Assembly: GCF_946886895.1 (NCBI RefSeq)
Contig: NZ_CAMPJO010000010.1
Coordinates: forward strand, 43,186-107,185
Length of the DNA stretch: 64,000 nucleotides
Direction: 5' to 3'
Origin: an uncultured Marinobacter sp.
GTDB taxonomy: Bacteria > Pseudomonadota > Gammaproteobacteria > Pseudomonadales > Oleiphilaceae
In this document: one piece after another, positions 55,665 to 63,942 of the stretch
Position numbering within the stretch: the first letter of the stretch is position 1
Layout of the letters: each line of letters opens with the position of its first letter
The notes under the pieces: generated by a model
Databases searched by the model: none
The model's input: the letters and a program-made list of their open reading frames with translations, nothing else
Told to the model about the DNA's origin: nothing
Translations under genes and position numbers: made by a program

Positions 55665-57931
55665 CGTTCACCTCCGGTCACGGCACTGGCACTCTCCGGC
55701 ATGGCCGCCGGGGCGGCCAGTTGGCGGCGCATCAGCAAGGCAATGCTGAACCCCACCAGCACACTCAGCACAGCGAGCTCGAGCCAGAATCGCGGATACA
55801 CGGCCATGGGCAGGGACCAGCCAAAGGCCAGCGGGTTGATGCGGTGCACCAGCACCCAAGTCAGCCAAACGCCCAGCGGCAGGGCCAGCAGTGCGATGGC
55901 ACTGGTCAGCGACAGCGCCAGCCGGGTCAGCTGCGCCGCGGCCTGCCTGCGCGGCAACCCCCAGACGATCAACAGCCGGAAATACCAGGCGCGGGTGGAG
56001 AAAAACACCCAGCCCATCATCAACAGGGCAATGGCAGCCAGTATCAGGGTCAGTACCGTCATGGCCCGGGTCAGCAGAAACGTCTGATCGAAAACGGCGG
56101 AGGCCATCGATTCGACGGCCCGGTTATCGCGGATCCCCAACTGCCTTACATTCCAGATGTCCTTCAGTTGCCCGGTAATCCTCGCTATCGGGAACGCTCC
56201 GGGCGATACCGAGAGACTCTGGAAGCCGGCCTCAAAACCCGACGGGAGCATCGCGGTATTGACCAGAATCTCTCCGGCGGGGCGGCCATAATCCGGGTAA
56301 ACCGCCAGAATCGGAAACCCGGCAACCTGGCTCCCGAGTTTCACAGAGACGGTATCTCCAACCGCCAATCCCTGCCTGCGGGCAAGCTGTTCATTCACCA
56401 TCAGGCCCTGTCCTTCTGCCAACCTCTGCCAGGGCGCCTCCACCGATTCAAACAGTTGCCATCCGGTCACCAGAGGGCCTATGGGGCCGACTGCAAACAC
56501 ATCCACCACCGGCCCCGATTCACCGACAGGCTCCATCAGCATGGCCTTGCCCCGAATGACATGATGCCATCGTCCGGAAGCGGCCAGTGCCGGCTGCTCC
56601 GCCAGCCAGTCCAGCGCCGGGCCGGCATCGGCACCCTCCGGTACCTCGAGGTAGAAATTCGCCTCCAGTCTCTGGGATAGCCATTGATCAAAGGTCTCTT
56701 CGAAGGTGGTGACCAGGGCCTGCACCGCCAGCACCATGGCCATGGCAAATTGCAGGGCCACCAGCGGCAGCGCCAGGCGCCGTGCCAGCACCGACAGTTC
56801 CCGGTGGCGCCAGCGCGACAGCGGGTCCGGCTCACGCCCGGACCGCCAGTCCGCAACACTGGCAATCAGTAACGGTGCCAGCGCACCGGAAACCACGAAT
56901 ACCAGGGCCACTGCCACAAACAGCCAGACCAGGCCCGGCGCCCGGATCGACAACGCCACGCCCGCCAGCAAAAAAAACATCAATAGCCCCCCGCGCCAGC
57001 GGCCGGACAAAGGCAGCCAACGTGCCCGGGGCCGCAGAAAATCCGCCAGACAGGCCACCAGCACCACCGCCAGCATGGTGGTTACCGGCACCAGCCAGCC
57101 ACCCCCCTGGCCCGCGTACAACGGCGTATCAAAGAGCCCCTCCATAGCCCGGCCGAAGCCACTGCCCAGGGCCGCCGACAGCCAGCGGCCAAGCCAGACA
57201 CCAGGCGCAATACACACCAGGGCCAGCACCATGATCTCGGCCATTAACAGGCGGTTGATACGGCCTTCGGCAACGCCAAAACGTCGCAGCAGCGCAAAAC
57301 TGTCACGGCGCTGGGCCAGCCCCAGCAGGTAAACACTGCGCACCAGCAAGGCCGTAATCAGCAACACGAGCACGCCCAGCGCGTCCAGGTTCAGCAGAAA
57401 ACTCTCCCCCAGCTCTCCGGTGTCCGGCCCGACGGCGAAGGGCCTGAGCCGGTAACCCGGTGGCAGGGCGGCGTCGGTGCCGGCACCGGACACCAGCAAC
57501 GAAAGCTCACCCGGCTGGTCGTCCGCAAGCCCGGCGGCTTCGCTGATATCCACAAACGGGGCACCATCCAGCTCACCGTGCCAGGGCTCGCCTGCCCCGG
57601 CGACGCTCTCAAAACACGCGGCCGCCAGCGGGTCGACACCAACCACTCGACCAGTGCCCGGCGCTGCCACTTCCAACCAGGGCATCACACACAGGCCCGC
57701 CCGCCTGAGCTCAACAAAATCCTGCACTGACACCGGCTGGCCATCCGCCCGCACCACCTGCTGACGCTCGGCCACCGCCGACTCGCTCCGCTCCAGGCTT
57801 ACCCGGGCCTGGCTGGTCAGGTGATGGACGCCGGCCCAGAGCATGGTGGCGAGCACAATCATGGCGGCCAGCGCCAGCAACTGCAGGGGGTGACGGCGGT
57901 AATGGCTGAACAGGGCGGCCAACAGGGTCAT
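55661..57931 (-). CDS. FtsX-type ABC transporter permease
   Basis: 756 aa. N-terminal membrane helix (about 15-33), a large periplasmic domain, membrane helices near 180-350, a second periplasmic domain (about 400-600) and three C-terminal helices (about 630-735), the duplicated FtsX arrangement of MacB/LolE/YbbP-like permeases. Middle gene of a three-gene unit, ATPase first, AttH lipoprotein last. Likely extracts lipids or secondary metabolites from the inner membrane rather than importing. Confidence 0.82.
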   Translation of the reverse strand: MTLLAALFSHYRRHPLQLLALAAMIVLATMLWAGVHHLTSQARVSLERSESAVAERQQVVRADGQPVSVQDFVELRRAGLCVMPWLEVAAPGTGRVVGVDPLAAACFESVAGAGEPWHGELDGAPFVDISEAAGLADDQPGELSLLVSGAGTDAALPPGYRLRPFAVGPDTGELGESFLLNLDALGVLVLLITALLVRSVYLLGLAQRRDSFALLRRFGVAEGRINRLLMAEIMVLALVCIAPGVWLGRWLSAALGSGFGRAMEGLFDTPLYAGQGGGWLVPVTTMLAVVLVACLADFLRPRARWLPLSGRWRGGLLMFFLLAGVALSIRAPGLVWLFVAVALVFVVSGALAPLLIASVADWRSGREPDPLSRWRHRELSVLARRLALPLVALQFAMAMVLAVQALVTTFEETFDQWLSQRLEANFYLEVPEGADAGPALDWLAEQPALAASGRWHHVIRGKAMLMEPVGESGPVVDVFAVGPIGPLVTGWQLFESVEAPWQRLAEGQGLMVNEQLARRQGLAVGDTVSVKLGSQVAGFPILAVYPDYGRPAGEILVNTAMLPSGFEAGFQSLSVSPGAFPIARITGQLKDIWNVRQLGIRDNRAVESMASAVFDQTFLLTRAMTVLTLILAAIALLMMGWVFFSTRAWYFRLLIVWGLPRRQAAAQLTRLALSLTSAIALLALPLGVWLTWVLVHRINPLAFGWSLPMAVYPRFWLELAVLSVLVGFSIALLMRRQLAAPAAMPESASAVTGGER

Positions 57932-57938
57932 AGTGGGC

Positions 57939-58622
57939 TCAAGCTTCGGGCAGGTGCCCGAGATCCAGGTGATGACTGCATCGGGTAGCCAGTTCGGTGT
58001 CGTGGGTGGCGAGGATCAGGCCGCAGCCATGGCGGGCCTGTAAATCAAAGAGTTGCTGGATGACGGCTTCGGCGGTATGGCGATCCAGGCTGCCGGTGGG
58101 CTCATCCGCGAGTATCAGGGCCGGCCTCATGGCAAACACCATGGCCAGGGCCGCCCGCTGGCGCTGACCACCGGACACCTGATCCGGGTAGCGGCCAGCC
58201 AGCTCGCCGATACCCAGCCGTTCCAGCCAGTCGCCACAGCCGTCTTCAACCTGCCCCGCGAGCCGGGCCCTCAAGCGAACGTTGTCCAGTAACGACAGGG
58301 CGGGCATCAGGTTTGCGTCCTGAAAAACGACGCCAATACGCTGACGCCGCAGTGCCGCCCAGCGGCCCTCAACCCGGCGATCATTCCCGGGCTTGCGGCT
58401 GTCGAAAACATCCTCCAACACCTGAACCCGACCGGCATCCGGCTTCTCCAGGCCACACAGGATATTGAGCAGTGTGCTTTTCCCGGAACCGGAGCGGCCG
58501 GTCAGCGCCAGCGATTCACCCCGGCCCAGGCCGAGGGACAGGTTTCTGAGCACCGGCACCGGTTGGTTGCCGCTGCGGAACTGCTTGGTCAGTCCTCGGG
58601 CAGATAGCAAAGGTTCAGCCAT
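57939..58622 (-). CDS. LolD/MacB-type ABC ATPase
   Basis: 227 aa. Walker A GRSGSGKSTLL, Q-loop VVFQDANLMPALS, signature VSGGQRQRAALAMVF, Walker B ALILADEPTGSLD and switch ATHDTEL, matching the LolD/MacB/FtsE group that partners FtsX-type permeases. First gene of the unit; separated from the permease by 7 bases. Confidence 0.88.
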   Translation of the reverse strand: MAEPLLSARGLTKQFRSGNQPVPVLRNLSLGLGRGESLALTGRSGSGKSTLLNILCGLEKPDAGRVQVLEDVFDSRKPGNDRRVEGRWAALRRQRIGVVFQDANLMPALSLLDNVRLRARLAGQVEDGCGDWLERLGIGELAGRYPDQVSGGQRQRAALAMVFAMRPALILADEPTGSLDRHTAEAVIQQLFDLQARHGCGLILATHDTELATRCSHHLDLGHLPEA

Positions 58623-58778
58623 GTTATTCCTGTGTCAGTGACTCCTGAGTGCTGTCAGACTTTAGTCGCAATCGGCACCAATAATCGCCGGTTTCAGATG
58701 CAATGGCGCGTTCTGCCATTAAACTGTACAGGTCTTTTTCGCGTCCAGCCCGATTCAACCATCACACACGACGTCTGC

Positions 58779-59849
58779 ATGGAAAGCTACAGTGAATCAC
58801 AGAAGCAGTTAGCACGGCCCTATCGCAAGGCTGTCCTGCGGGCGCTGCTGTTTATCACACTGGTCTCCGGATTGCTGTTTTTCGTCTTGAATACCTCCCG
58901 TGGGAATTATCCGCTGGCCTATGTGGAACTGGGCATGGCGTTGTACTCGGTATTCATTCTCTGGGCCATCCGCCGTACGGCTCATCTGGAGCGCTGGATA
59001 CTCGCCTATACCCTGCCGTTTTTTACCGCCATGATGTTTGCCCTGCTGTCGCCAAGGGCCACCGCCACGGTCTTTGCCTGGGTTCTGCTGGTGCCGATCC
59101 TCTCTCACCTGCTGATGGGGCGCCGGCTGGGACTGGCGGTGTCGCTGTTTTTCATGTCGGTTGCCGCCATCATCTTCTTCGCCAAGAACCGGCACGACCC
59201 GGAGTTGATGGAGGTGCTGCCCATTGCCAACATCACCATCATGTCCATGTGCATCCTGGTGTTCTCGCATATATACGAAATCACCCGGGAACAGTCTGAA
59301 TCTCGCCTGCTGAAAATGGCCCAGACCGATCCCCTGACCGGACTGGCCAACCGAGCCCGGCTGGAGGATGTTTTCGAGCGCGAGAAACGCCGCAGCCTGA
59401 GGCACGGAACGCCCCTGTCGATTCTGCTTCTGGACCTGGACCACTTCAAGAAAGTAAACGATGACTTCGGCCATGAGGCCGGCGACATGGCCCTCCGGCA
59501 TGTATCGGACCTGCTCCGCCGTTCCCTCAGGGCCACCGACCTGGCCGCCCGCCTTGGCGGTGAAGAGTTCGCGCTGATACTCAGCGACACCACCGAGGAG
59601 CAAAGCCTTGCCGTGGCCGAAAAGATCCGCCAGGCGATCGCCGCCACCCCGTTCCACTACTACCACAGCAGCATCACCCTGACGGTCAGCGGCGGGATCT
59701 CGGAATACCAGCGGGACGGCGACGACCTCCTCACCCTGCTCAGCCATGCAGACCGCGCCATGTATCACGCCAAAGCGCAGGGCCGGAACCGGATGGTGCA
59801 TGCCAGCGCACTGCGCGACGAATGGATCAAGCGGCGCCATCACCGGTGA
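58779..59849 (+). CDS. Membrane diguanylate cyclase
   Basis: 356 aa from ATG 58779 (a GTG frame to 58632 is unsupported). About six membrane helices (residues 20-180), then a GGDEF domain: TDPLTGLANRARLE, LDLDHFKKVNDDFGH, and the active-site GGEEF in RLGGEEFAL, preceded by the RATD inhibitory site five residues earlier. So an active c-di-GMP synthase with product inhibition is expected. The last codons (RRHHR) are encoded by the left part of an attC-like site, so the 3' end coincides with the boundary of the cassette array. Confidence 0.88.
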   Translation: MESYSESQKQLARPYRKAVLRALLFITLVSGLLFFVLNTSRGNYPLAYVELGMALYSVFILWAIRRTAHLERWILAYTLPFFTAMMFALLSPRATATVFAWVLLVPILSHLLMGRRLGLAVSLFFMSVAAIIFFAKNRHDPELMEVLPIANITIMSMCILVFSHIYEITREQSESRLLKMAQTDPLTGLANRARLEDVFEREKRRSLRHGTPLSILLLDLDHFKKVNDDFGHEAGDMALRHVSDLLRRSLRATDLAARLGGEEFALILSDTTEEQSLAVAEKIRQAIAATPFHYYHSSITLTVSGGISEYQRDGDDLLTLLSHADRAMYHAKAQGRNRMVHASALRDEWIKRRHHR

Positions 59850-59903
59850 CAGGAACCGGAGCGAAGCGCAGGTTATGGCATCCGGTGAATAGCCTGGTTA
59901 TGT
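59826..59903 (+). other. attC-like site 1
   Basis: Complementary TCACCGG (59840-59846) and CCGGTGA (59882-59888) plus inner AACC/GGTT pair form an attC-type fold; the right core reads GTTATGT. It shares 15 identical bases (CCATCACCGGTGACA) with the site at the window end. The left core is degenerate because it lies in the diguanylate cyclase coding end. Confidence 0.58.
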
Positions 59904-59908
59904 GTTAT

Positions 59909-60238
59909 TCAGTCCACGACAAAGAGCTTTGCGCCCCGCTCGGTGGAGGACCGATGAAGCTCAGCGTTGTCCGCCACCTGATAGCTAGAACCCGGCTGGA
60001 GAACAAAGCAACGCCCGTCCTTTAATTCAGTGTGGAGCTCACCTTCCAGGCAGAGCAGGATGTGCCCTTTGGCGCACCAATGATCAGCCAGATAGCCGGG
60101 GCTGTACTCGACCATACGAACTCGGATATCGCCGAAAGTGCGGGTCTGCCAATAGGCAACTCCCTGCTCCCCTGTGTGCCCGGTCTTCTCAACTTCAGAC
60201 CAGTTAGTAACCCCAAAGGGTAGATCCCTTATGTCCAA
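59909..60238 (-). CDS. Cupin-fold protein (DHCW-type)
   Basis: 109 aa starting at TTG 60238 with AAGGAG six bases before. Single cupin barrel; the ADHWCAKGHIL motif matches the small 'DHCW-motif' cupin family. Metal ligands would be the two His of this motif plus later Glu/His. Cassette gene in reverse orientation between attC sites 1 and 2. Function unknown. Confidence 0.72.
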   Translation of the reverse strand: MDIRDLPFGVTNWSEVEKTGHTGEQGVAYWQTRTFGDIRVRMVEYSPGYLADHWCAKGHILLCLEGELHTELKDGRCFVLQPGSSYQVADNAELHRSSTERGAKLFVVD

Positions 60239-60347
60239 TTTGCGTCTCCTTAAGCCTCAACGAGGGTGTAGAAAAACCCAAAAATGAGCCACCATTCCAC
60301 AGCCTTCGATCTCATTTTGTCAGCCGGCCAATTCTGAAAGATGGGTG

Positions 60348-60426
60348 AATTAACGCCGAAGCACACCAGTGACTTTGACGGAGCGCAGCGGAGACAAAGG
60401 CATCCGAGTGCCGCGCCTGGTTAAAT
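60348..60426 (+). other. attC-like site 2
   Basis: Left core AATTAAC, right core GTTAAAT (fits GTTRRRY), 79 bp. Inner CTTTG/CAAAG arms and the GAGCGCAGCGGAG centre are shared in form with sites 1 and 7. Confidence 0.65.
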
Positions 60427-60428
60427 TG

Positions 60429-60710
60429 CTATCGTTCACTTTCAAGGCCATGCCATACCCGGAGAATAATGATGGCACTGGCATGAACTGAATATCGCAC
60501 AACGTATTTTCCGAAAACCATATCTCGAACAGAGTCCGGCACCGGTGCCATTTCAACTGGTGCGCCCATTTTTGGGAAGTCTGGGAGTAATTCGATTTTG
60601 CCAACCAATTCGGTGCCAATCCTGGCTGCCGCTGACGGGTTGTGCACCGCAATGAACTCCCTGAGGCGTTTCAAATCATCAATGGCTTCGTCCGTGTAAA
60701 CCAGCTTCAC
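60429..60710 (-). CDS. ParE/RelE-type toxin (cassette 2)
   Basis: 93 aa. RelE/ParE fold: YTDEAIDDLKRLREFIA, FPKMGAPVE, YVVRYSVHASAIIILRVWHG. These toxins inhibit gyrase (ParE) or translation (RelE). Overlaps the antitoxin by 4 bases and ends next to attC site 2. Confidence 0.82.
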   Translation of the reverse strand: MKLVYTDEAIDDLKRLREFIAVHNPSAAARIGTELVGKIELLPDFPKMGAPVEMAPVPDSVRDMVFGKYVVRYSVHASAIIILRVWHGLESER

Positions 60711-60979
60711 TTACCTGACCTCGGTACATCCTGCTCGCTTTCGGATCCCCAGCTATTAAGCCAGCTGTGAACTTCGCTGGCATCAACAACCTTGCCTTGG
60801 GCAGCAGACTCCATTGCCTCTAACGTTTGTCTCCACCGCTCTTGCTCAAGTTGCTGCTTTTCTATGTATTCCGACAATGCCTGGTTGATTACCCAGCCTT
60901 TGCTCCGGTGCAGCCTGCTGGCGATTGCTTCCAGGTGCTGTTCAACTTCTGCTTGAAGGCGGACTGTGGTGACGCTCAT
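60707..60979 (-). CDS. Ribbon-helix-helix antitoxin (cassette 2)
   Basis: 90 aa. N-terminal VTTVRLQAEVEQHLEAIASRL, typical RHH/ParD DNA-binding arm, then a charged C-terminus that would wrap the toxin. Upstream of and overlapping the toxin, so it autoregulates the pair. Confidence 0.82.
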   Translation of the reverse strand: MSVTTVRLQAEVEQHLEAIASRLHRSKGWVINQALSEYIEKQQLEQERWRQTLEAMESAAQGKVVDASEVHSWLNSWGSESEQDVPRSGK

Positions 60980-61044
60980 GGCTATACCCTCGAATTTGAC
61001 GACTACAATGTATTACAGCATAGTCTTCGGGGGTGCGGCAAAAA

Positions 61045-61289
61045 ATTTAACGCCAGTGGTAATGGGCGCCGGCCGGAAGTAAGCCGCTAGCAAAACTGCG
61101 AACTGATGAACAAGAACATCGTATGAGGCGTAGGCCGGAGGCGAGTTGGCACAAGACAACGAAGCCGTGTGATCTAACGGCCACCGTAAATGATGGGGGC
61201 GGCCGTCAGCAGTGCAGTGACAGTGCATGTTCTTATCTGGGGCGGTCCGACGCATCGGTGCAGGGTGTTGTGGGGGCTGGGGGTTAGAT
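61045..61289 (+). other. attC-like region 3 (one or two degenerate sites)
   Basis: ATTTAACGCC at 61045 opens an attC-like stretch; ATCTAAC (61172-61178) and GTTAGAT (61283-61289) are perfect complements and could bound a 118-bp site. No gene is seen between 60979 and 61313. Confidence 0.42.
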
Positions 61290-61312
61290 ACCCCTGGCTA
61301 CCCGATTAACTA

Positions 61313-61537
61313 TCACTGCCACTGAAGTTTGAGATCCCTATGCTTGGCCGCACAGTCTCGGAGGTACAGGTTGATTAAGCTCTGATAAGGAATCCCCTTC
61401 CGCTCAGACATTTGCTTGAAATACTCTACTGTATCCTCGTCCAGCCTTATTGTTACCTGCTTCTTAAGCTTCGCGGCGTATGGATTGGGCTTGGAATCAG
61501 TGAAATTGTAGTGATCACGTATGGCGGTCCCTCTCAT
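61313..61537 (-). CDS. brnA: BrnA-type antitoxin (cassette 3)
   Basis: 74 aa from ATG 61537, overlapping the toxin 3' end by 23 bases. CopG/BrnA DNA-binding core QVTIRLDEDTVEYFKQMSERKGIPYQSLINLYL. Order toxin then antitoxin is characteristic of BrnTA. Confidence 0.8.
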   Translation of the reverse strand: MRGTAIRDHYNFTDSKPNPYAAKLKKQVTIRLDEDTVEYFKQMSERKGIPYQSLINLYLRDCAAKHRDLKLQWQ

Positions 61538-61808
61538 AAACTTTTCTTTCTCGCTTCTCAGCTTTTCTCGCGGAAATAATACGAATTCGGTCTTCCTGCC
61601 TGATGCAGTGGCATACAACCAGCAGGCGCGAACGATACTCGTCTAGCAACAGGAAGCGATCCTCGCCAAGCTCAGAGTGATCTGGATCGCGGATCAGTCG
61701 ACCAAACTCATCGGTAAACACTGTCTTCGCTTCTTCGAACGAGACGCCGTGCTTTCGTAAATTCGAGTCGCTTTTGGTGCTATCCCATTCAAAGATGAAA
61801 TGATGCAT
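61515..61808 (-). CDS. brnT: BrnT-type toxin (cassette 3)
   Basis: 97 aa from ATG 61808 (longer frame rejected). FEWDSTKSDSNLRKHGVSFEEAKTVF and RIRIISARKAEKRERK are BrnT hallmarks, a RelE-like ribonuclease that inhibits translation. Cassette gene in reverse orientation. Confidence 0.85.
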   Translation of the reverse strand: MHHFIFEWDSTKSDSNLRKHGVSFEEAKTVFTDEFGRLIRDPDHSELGEDRFLLLDEYRSRLLVVCHCIRQEDRIRIISARKAEKRERKVYERDRHT

Positions 61809-61844
61809 ACCTACAATGTAAATTTTTTGCCAGACCTGCGCGGT

Positions 61845-61916
61845 AGTTAACGCCCTGGCTTTGCGGCGTGCCGGAGTGCCAGCGCAGGCGCGTCCGACAA
61901 CAGCCATTGGTTAAAT
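61845..61916 (+). other. attC-like site 4
   Basis: Left core AGTTAACGCC, right core GTTAAAT, arms CTGGCT and AGCCA, 72 bp. Separates the BrnTA cassette from the CcdAB cassette. Confidence 0.6.
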
Positions 61917-61982
61917 GCTTGTATGCGCATAGTTATGCGCATAAGATCAAACTGTGTATTCTAGATCTTCTCGGAGGCCCTC

Positions 61983-62228
61983 ATGGCCGAACTCTATAAT
62001 TCAGCCGCCCCTAAAAAAGCAGCGAACCTCTCAATCAACAGCGATCTGCTGCGTAAAACCCGGGAACTGAACATTAATTTGTCGGCCACCTTGGAACGAG
62101 CTCTGAAAGAAGAGCTTGCGAAACGCGAAGCCGCACAATGGGTTGAAGAAAATCGCTCTGCGATAAAAAGTTACAACGATTTCGTCGAACAACATGGATG
62201 CTTCGGCGACGAATTCAGGGAGTTCTGA
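61983..62228 (+). CDS. ccdA: CcdA-type antitoxin (cassette 4)
   Basis: 81 aa. RHH N-terminus (KKAANLSINSDLLRKTRELNINLSATLERAL) and the CcdA C-terminal segment WVEENRSAIKSYNDFVEQHG that neutralises CcdB. TGATG overlap with the toxin. Confidence 0.88.
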   Translation: MAELYNSAAPKKAANLSINSDLLRKTRELNINLSATLERALKEELAKREAAQWVEENRSAIKSYNDFVEQHGCFGDEFREF

Positions 62229-62545
62229 TGGCACAGTTCGATGTGTACCCCAACCCGAGCAAAGTCAGCAAGGCTCACTACCCTTACCTGGTGGATATTC
62301 AGAGCAGCCTCCTGAGCGATTTGGCAACTCGCATTGTTATCCCTTTGGGCAAACGTTCTGCCTTCGGTGGCGAAGCCATGCAAGGACTCACTCCGGAAAT
62401 CAGCTTTGCCGATCAGGAGCTGTTGCTGTTAACTCCGCAAATTTCCTCCGTGCCCGAAAAACTCCTCAAGAGCCCCATTGGTTCCCTCTCACATTTCAGA
62501 GACCAGATTATTGGAGCTCTGGACCTGGCTATCACCGGCATTTAA
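62228..62545 (+). CDS. ccdB: CcdB-type gyrase toxin (cassette 4)
   Basis: 105 aa: MAQFDVYPNPSKVSK..YPYLVDIQSSLLSDLATRIVIPL, then a C-terminal helix ending IIGALDLAITGI. CcdB poisons DNA gyrase; canonical CcdB ends in W-G-I/F, here TGI, so the key Trp is replaced and toxicity may be weaker or target changed. Its stop lies within attC site 5. Confidence 0.85.
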   Translation: MAQFDVYPNPSKVSKAHYPYLVDIQSSLLSDLATRIVIPLGKRSAFGGEAMQGLTPEISFADQELLLLTPQISSVPEKLLKSPIGSLSHFRDQIIGALDLAITGI

Positions 62546-62588
62546 CGCCCGCAATCACACGCTTGTCGCGTTGATTGCATTGTTATGC
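62540..62588 (+). other. attC-like site 5
   Basis: Left core ATTTAAC overlapping the ccdB stop, arms GCAATCA (62551-62557) and TGATTGC (62572-62578) perfect, right core GTTATGC; 49 bp. The clearest small attC in the array. Confidence 0.72.
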
Positions 62589-62635
62589 CACCTGGACCAA
62601 AATATACCAATTTTTGGTACTAGCGAGGTGGCAGC

Positions 62636-62875
62636 ATGCAGAAGAACACTAGCATCACTTTAGGCCAACATTTTGATGCGTTCATTGCAGAACAACTCAA
62701 AAATGGCCGATACAGTTCAACCAGCGAGGTCGTCCGTGCCGCATTGCGCCTGCTTGAAGAGTCTGAAACCCGCCTGACTACACTTCGTAAACTGCTCAAG
62801 GAAGGCGAGGACAGTGGTTTCGAAGACTACTCCTATGACTCGTTTATTCGTGAACTGGACAACGAAGGGCGCTGA
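62636..62875 (+). CDS. parD: ParD-type antitoxin (cassette 5)
   Basis: 79 aa. SITLGQHFDAFIAEQLKNGRYSSTSEVVRAALRLLEE is a standard ParD RHH domain with a C-terminal toxin-binding tail. Stop overlaps the toxin start by 1 base. Confidence 0.86.
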   Translation: MQKNTSITLGQHFDAFIAEQLKNGRYSSTSEVVRAALRLLEESETRLTTLRKLLKEGEDSGFEDYSYDSFIRELDNEGR

Positions 62876-63171
62876 TGCCAAATTTTAAGCTTTCCAGAAA
62901 GGCCAAAGCTGATCTCAAATCTATTGCCCTATACACGGAGCGTGAATGGGGTCGAGATCAACGAAACCATTATATTCTTCAGTTCGATCAATACTTCCAC
63001 CTCCTGGGTGAAAATCCAAACCTGGGGCAAGCCTGCGATGAGATAAGTCCAGGCTACCGGCAGTACCCTCAGGGAAGCCACATTATATTTTATCGGCTCG
63101 CTACAGAGGGTATTGTTGAAATTATCCGCATCCTACACAAACGCATGTTGCCTGAGGGGCATCTGCTTTAG
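62875..63171 (+). CDS. parE: ParE-type toxin (cassette 5)
   Basis: 98 aa. KLSRKAKADLKSIALYTEREWG and YPQGSHIIFYRLATEGIVEIIRILHKRM fit ParE gyrase toxins. Second ParDE pair in the array, in forward orientation and unlike the first in sequence. Confidence 0.86.
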   Translation: MPNFKLSRKAKADLKSIALYTEREWGRDQRNHYILQFDQYFHLLGENPNLGQACDEISPGYRQYPQGSHIIFYRLATEGIVEIIRILHKRMLPEGHLL

Positions 63172-63529
63172 GGAACCTGGTAGCCAAGGGCCTTGCGGCC
63201 CTTCGCCCCATAAGAACTGTACGTGATTGTCAACGCCGGTTTAAAACTGACCCACTTTCAGGCCGCGTCAGCGACCCACCTATCGATATCCAATATAGCT
63301 TCCCTTCAGGCAGCCAGCTTTTTGTAGGACGAACTGTTCAGGAACGCCGGGCATGCACTCCACAGGGAGGATTCAGAGCACTCTATGACACCTGCCGCCG
63401 GTCGTCCGGCTGTCGGTTTCACCGACGGTCCCGGGCAACCCTGGCCTGACAAAAAGGCCGCCCAAAGCCAGGGCAAAAGCACCTCTGGGTTCGCCGCCGC
63501 TATTTCCTTAATAATGAAGCACCGGGCTC
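63172..63529. other. Gene-less mosaic between the ParDE and Imm8 cassettes
   Basis: No supportable gene. It starts with a 7-bp stem (AAGGGCC/GGCCCTT at 63186-63203) then CCCCATAAGAACTGTACGTG, which in reverse complement resembles a conserved stretch of bacterial group II introns (from memory). Next comes TTAAAACTGACCC, seen near IS ends. Probably debris of mobile elements; no transposase or reverse transcriptase remains. Confidence 0.35.
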
Positions 63530-63582
63530 GTCCAACACCGGATAGGTCGCGGCTGCGCGCGACCTATCCTTATTTGTTAACT
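63530..63582 (+). other. attC-like site 6
   Basis: Left core GTCCAAC (perfect RYYYAAC), 12-bp perfect arms GGATAGGTCGCG (63540-63551) / CGCGACCTATCC (63558-63569), right core GTTAACT (one mismatch). The immunity gene's stop overlaps the right core. Confidence 0.68.
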
Positions 63583-63927
63583 AGCATGAGGCTGGTAGCC
63601 CTCAAACTCCCAACCGAGGGCTTGGGATAATTTGTTGGAAATCTCATTCCAGTCTGAGCCAGCACACTGCATTACCAGTTTATTGACCGCCTTTTCTACG
63701 CCTACCCAGGAAAATATAGGGAGTAGCAAATAGCCTTTCAGCCATGACGGAGCAGGCAACGACTTGATGGCCGCGGGCGTAACCACCTCGAAAGAGAAAA
63801 CCTCGGCCCCTTCACTTTCAGAGGGTCCAATTTCCACCTCTATGGAGACACAACAATTTTCAGGATCGTCTGGAGATGAACCGTAATCCAAATCCGGGCT
63901 CATGATACTTTTGACCCGAGCGTACAT
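63577..63927 (-). CDS. Imm8-like immunity protein (cassette 6)
   Basis: 116 aa. ...FSFEVVTPAAIKSLP..., a central hydrophobic WLKGYLLLPIF, and C-terminal W...LGWEFEGYQP match the Immunity 8 family guarding against polymorphic toxins. No toxin partner is beside it, so it may be an orphan immunity gene. Reverse orientation in the array. Confidence 0.65.
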   Translation of the reverse strand: MYARVKSIMSPDLDYGSSPDDPENCCVSIEVEIGPSESEGAEVFSFEVVTPAAIKSLPAPSWLKGYLLLPIFSWVGVEKAVNKLVMQCAGSDWNEISNKLSQALGWEFEGYQPHAS

Positions 63928-63942
63928 TGCTGATCCTTTGCT

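Noticed and set aside
63385..63630. 81-aa plus-strand open frame
   Set aside because: No ribosome site, no recognisable family, runs through attC site 6 and the end of the immunity gene; probably spurious.
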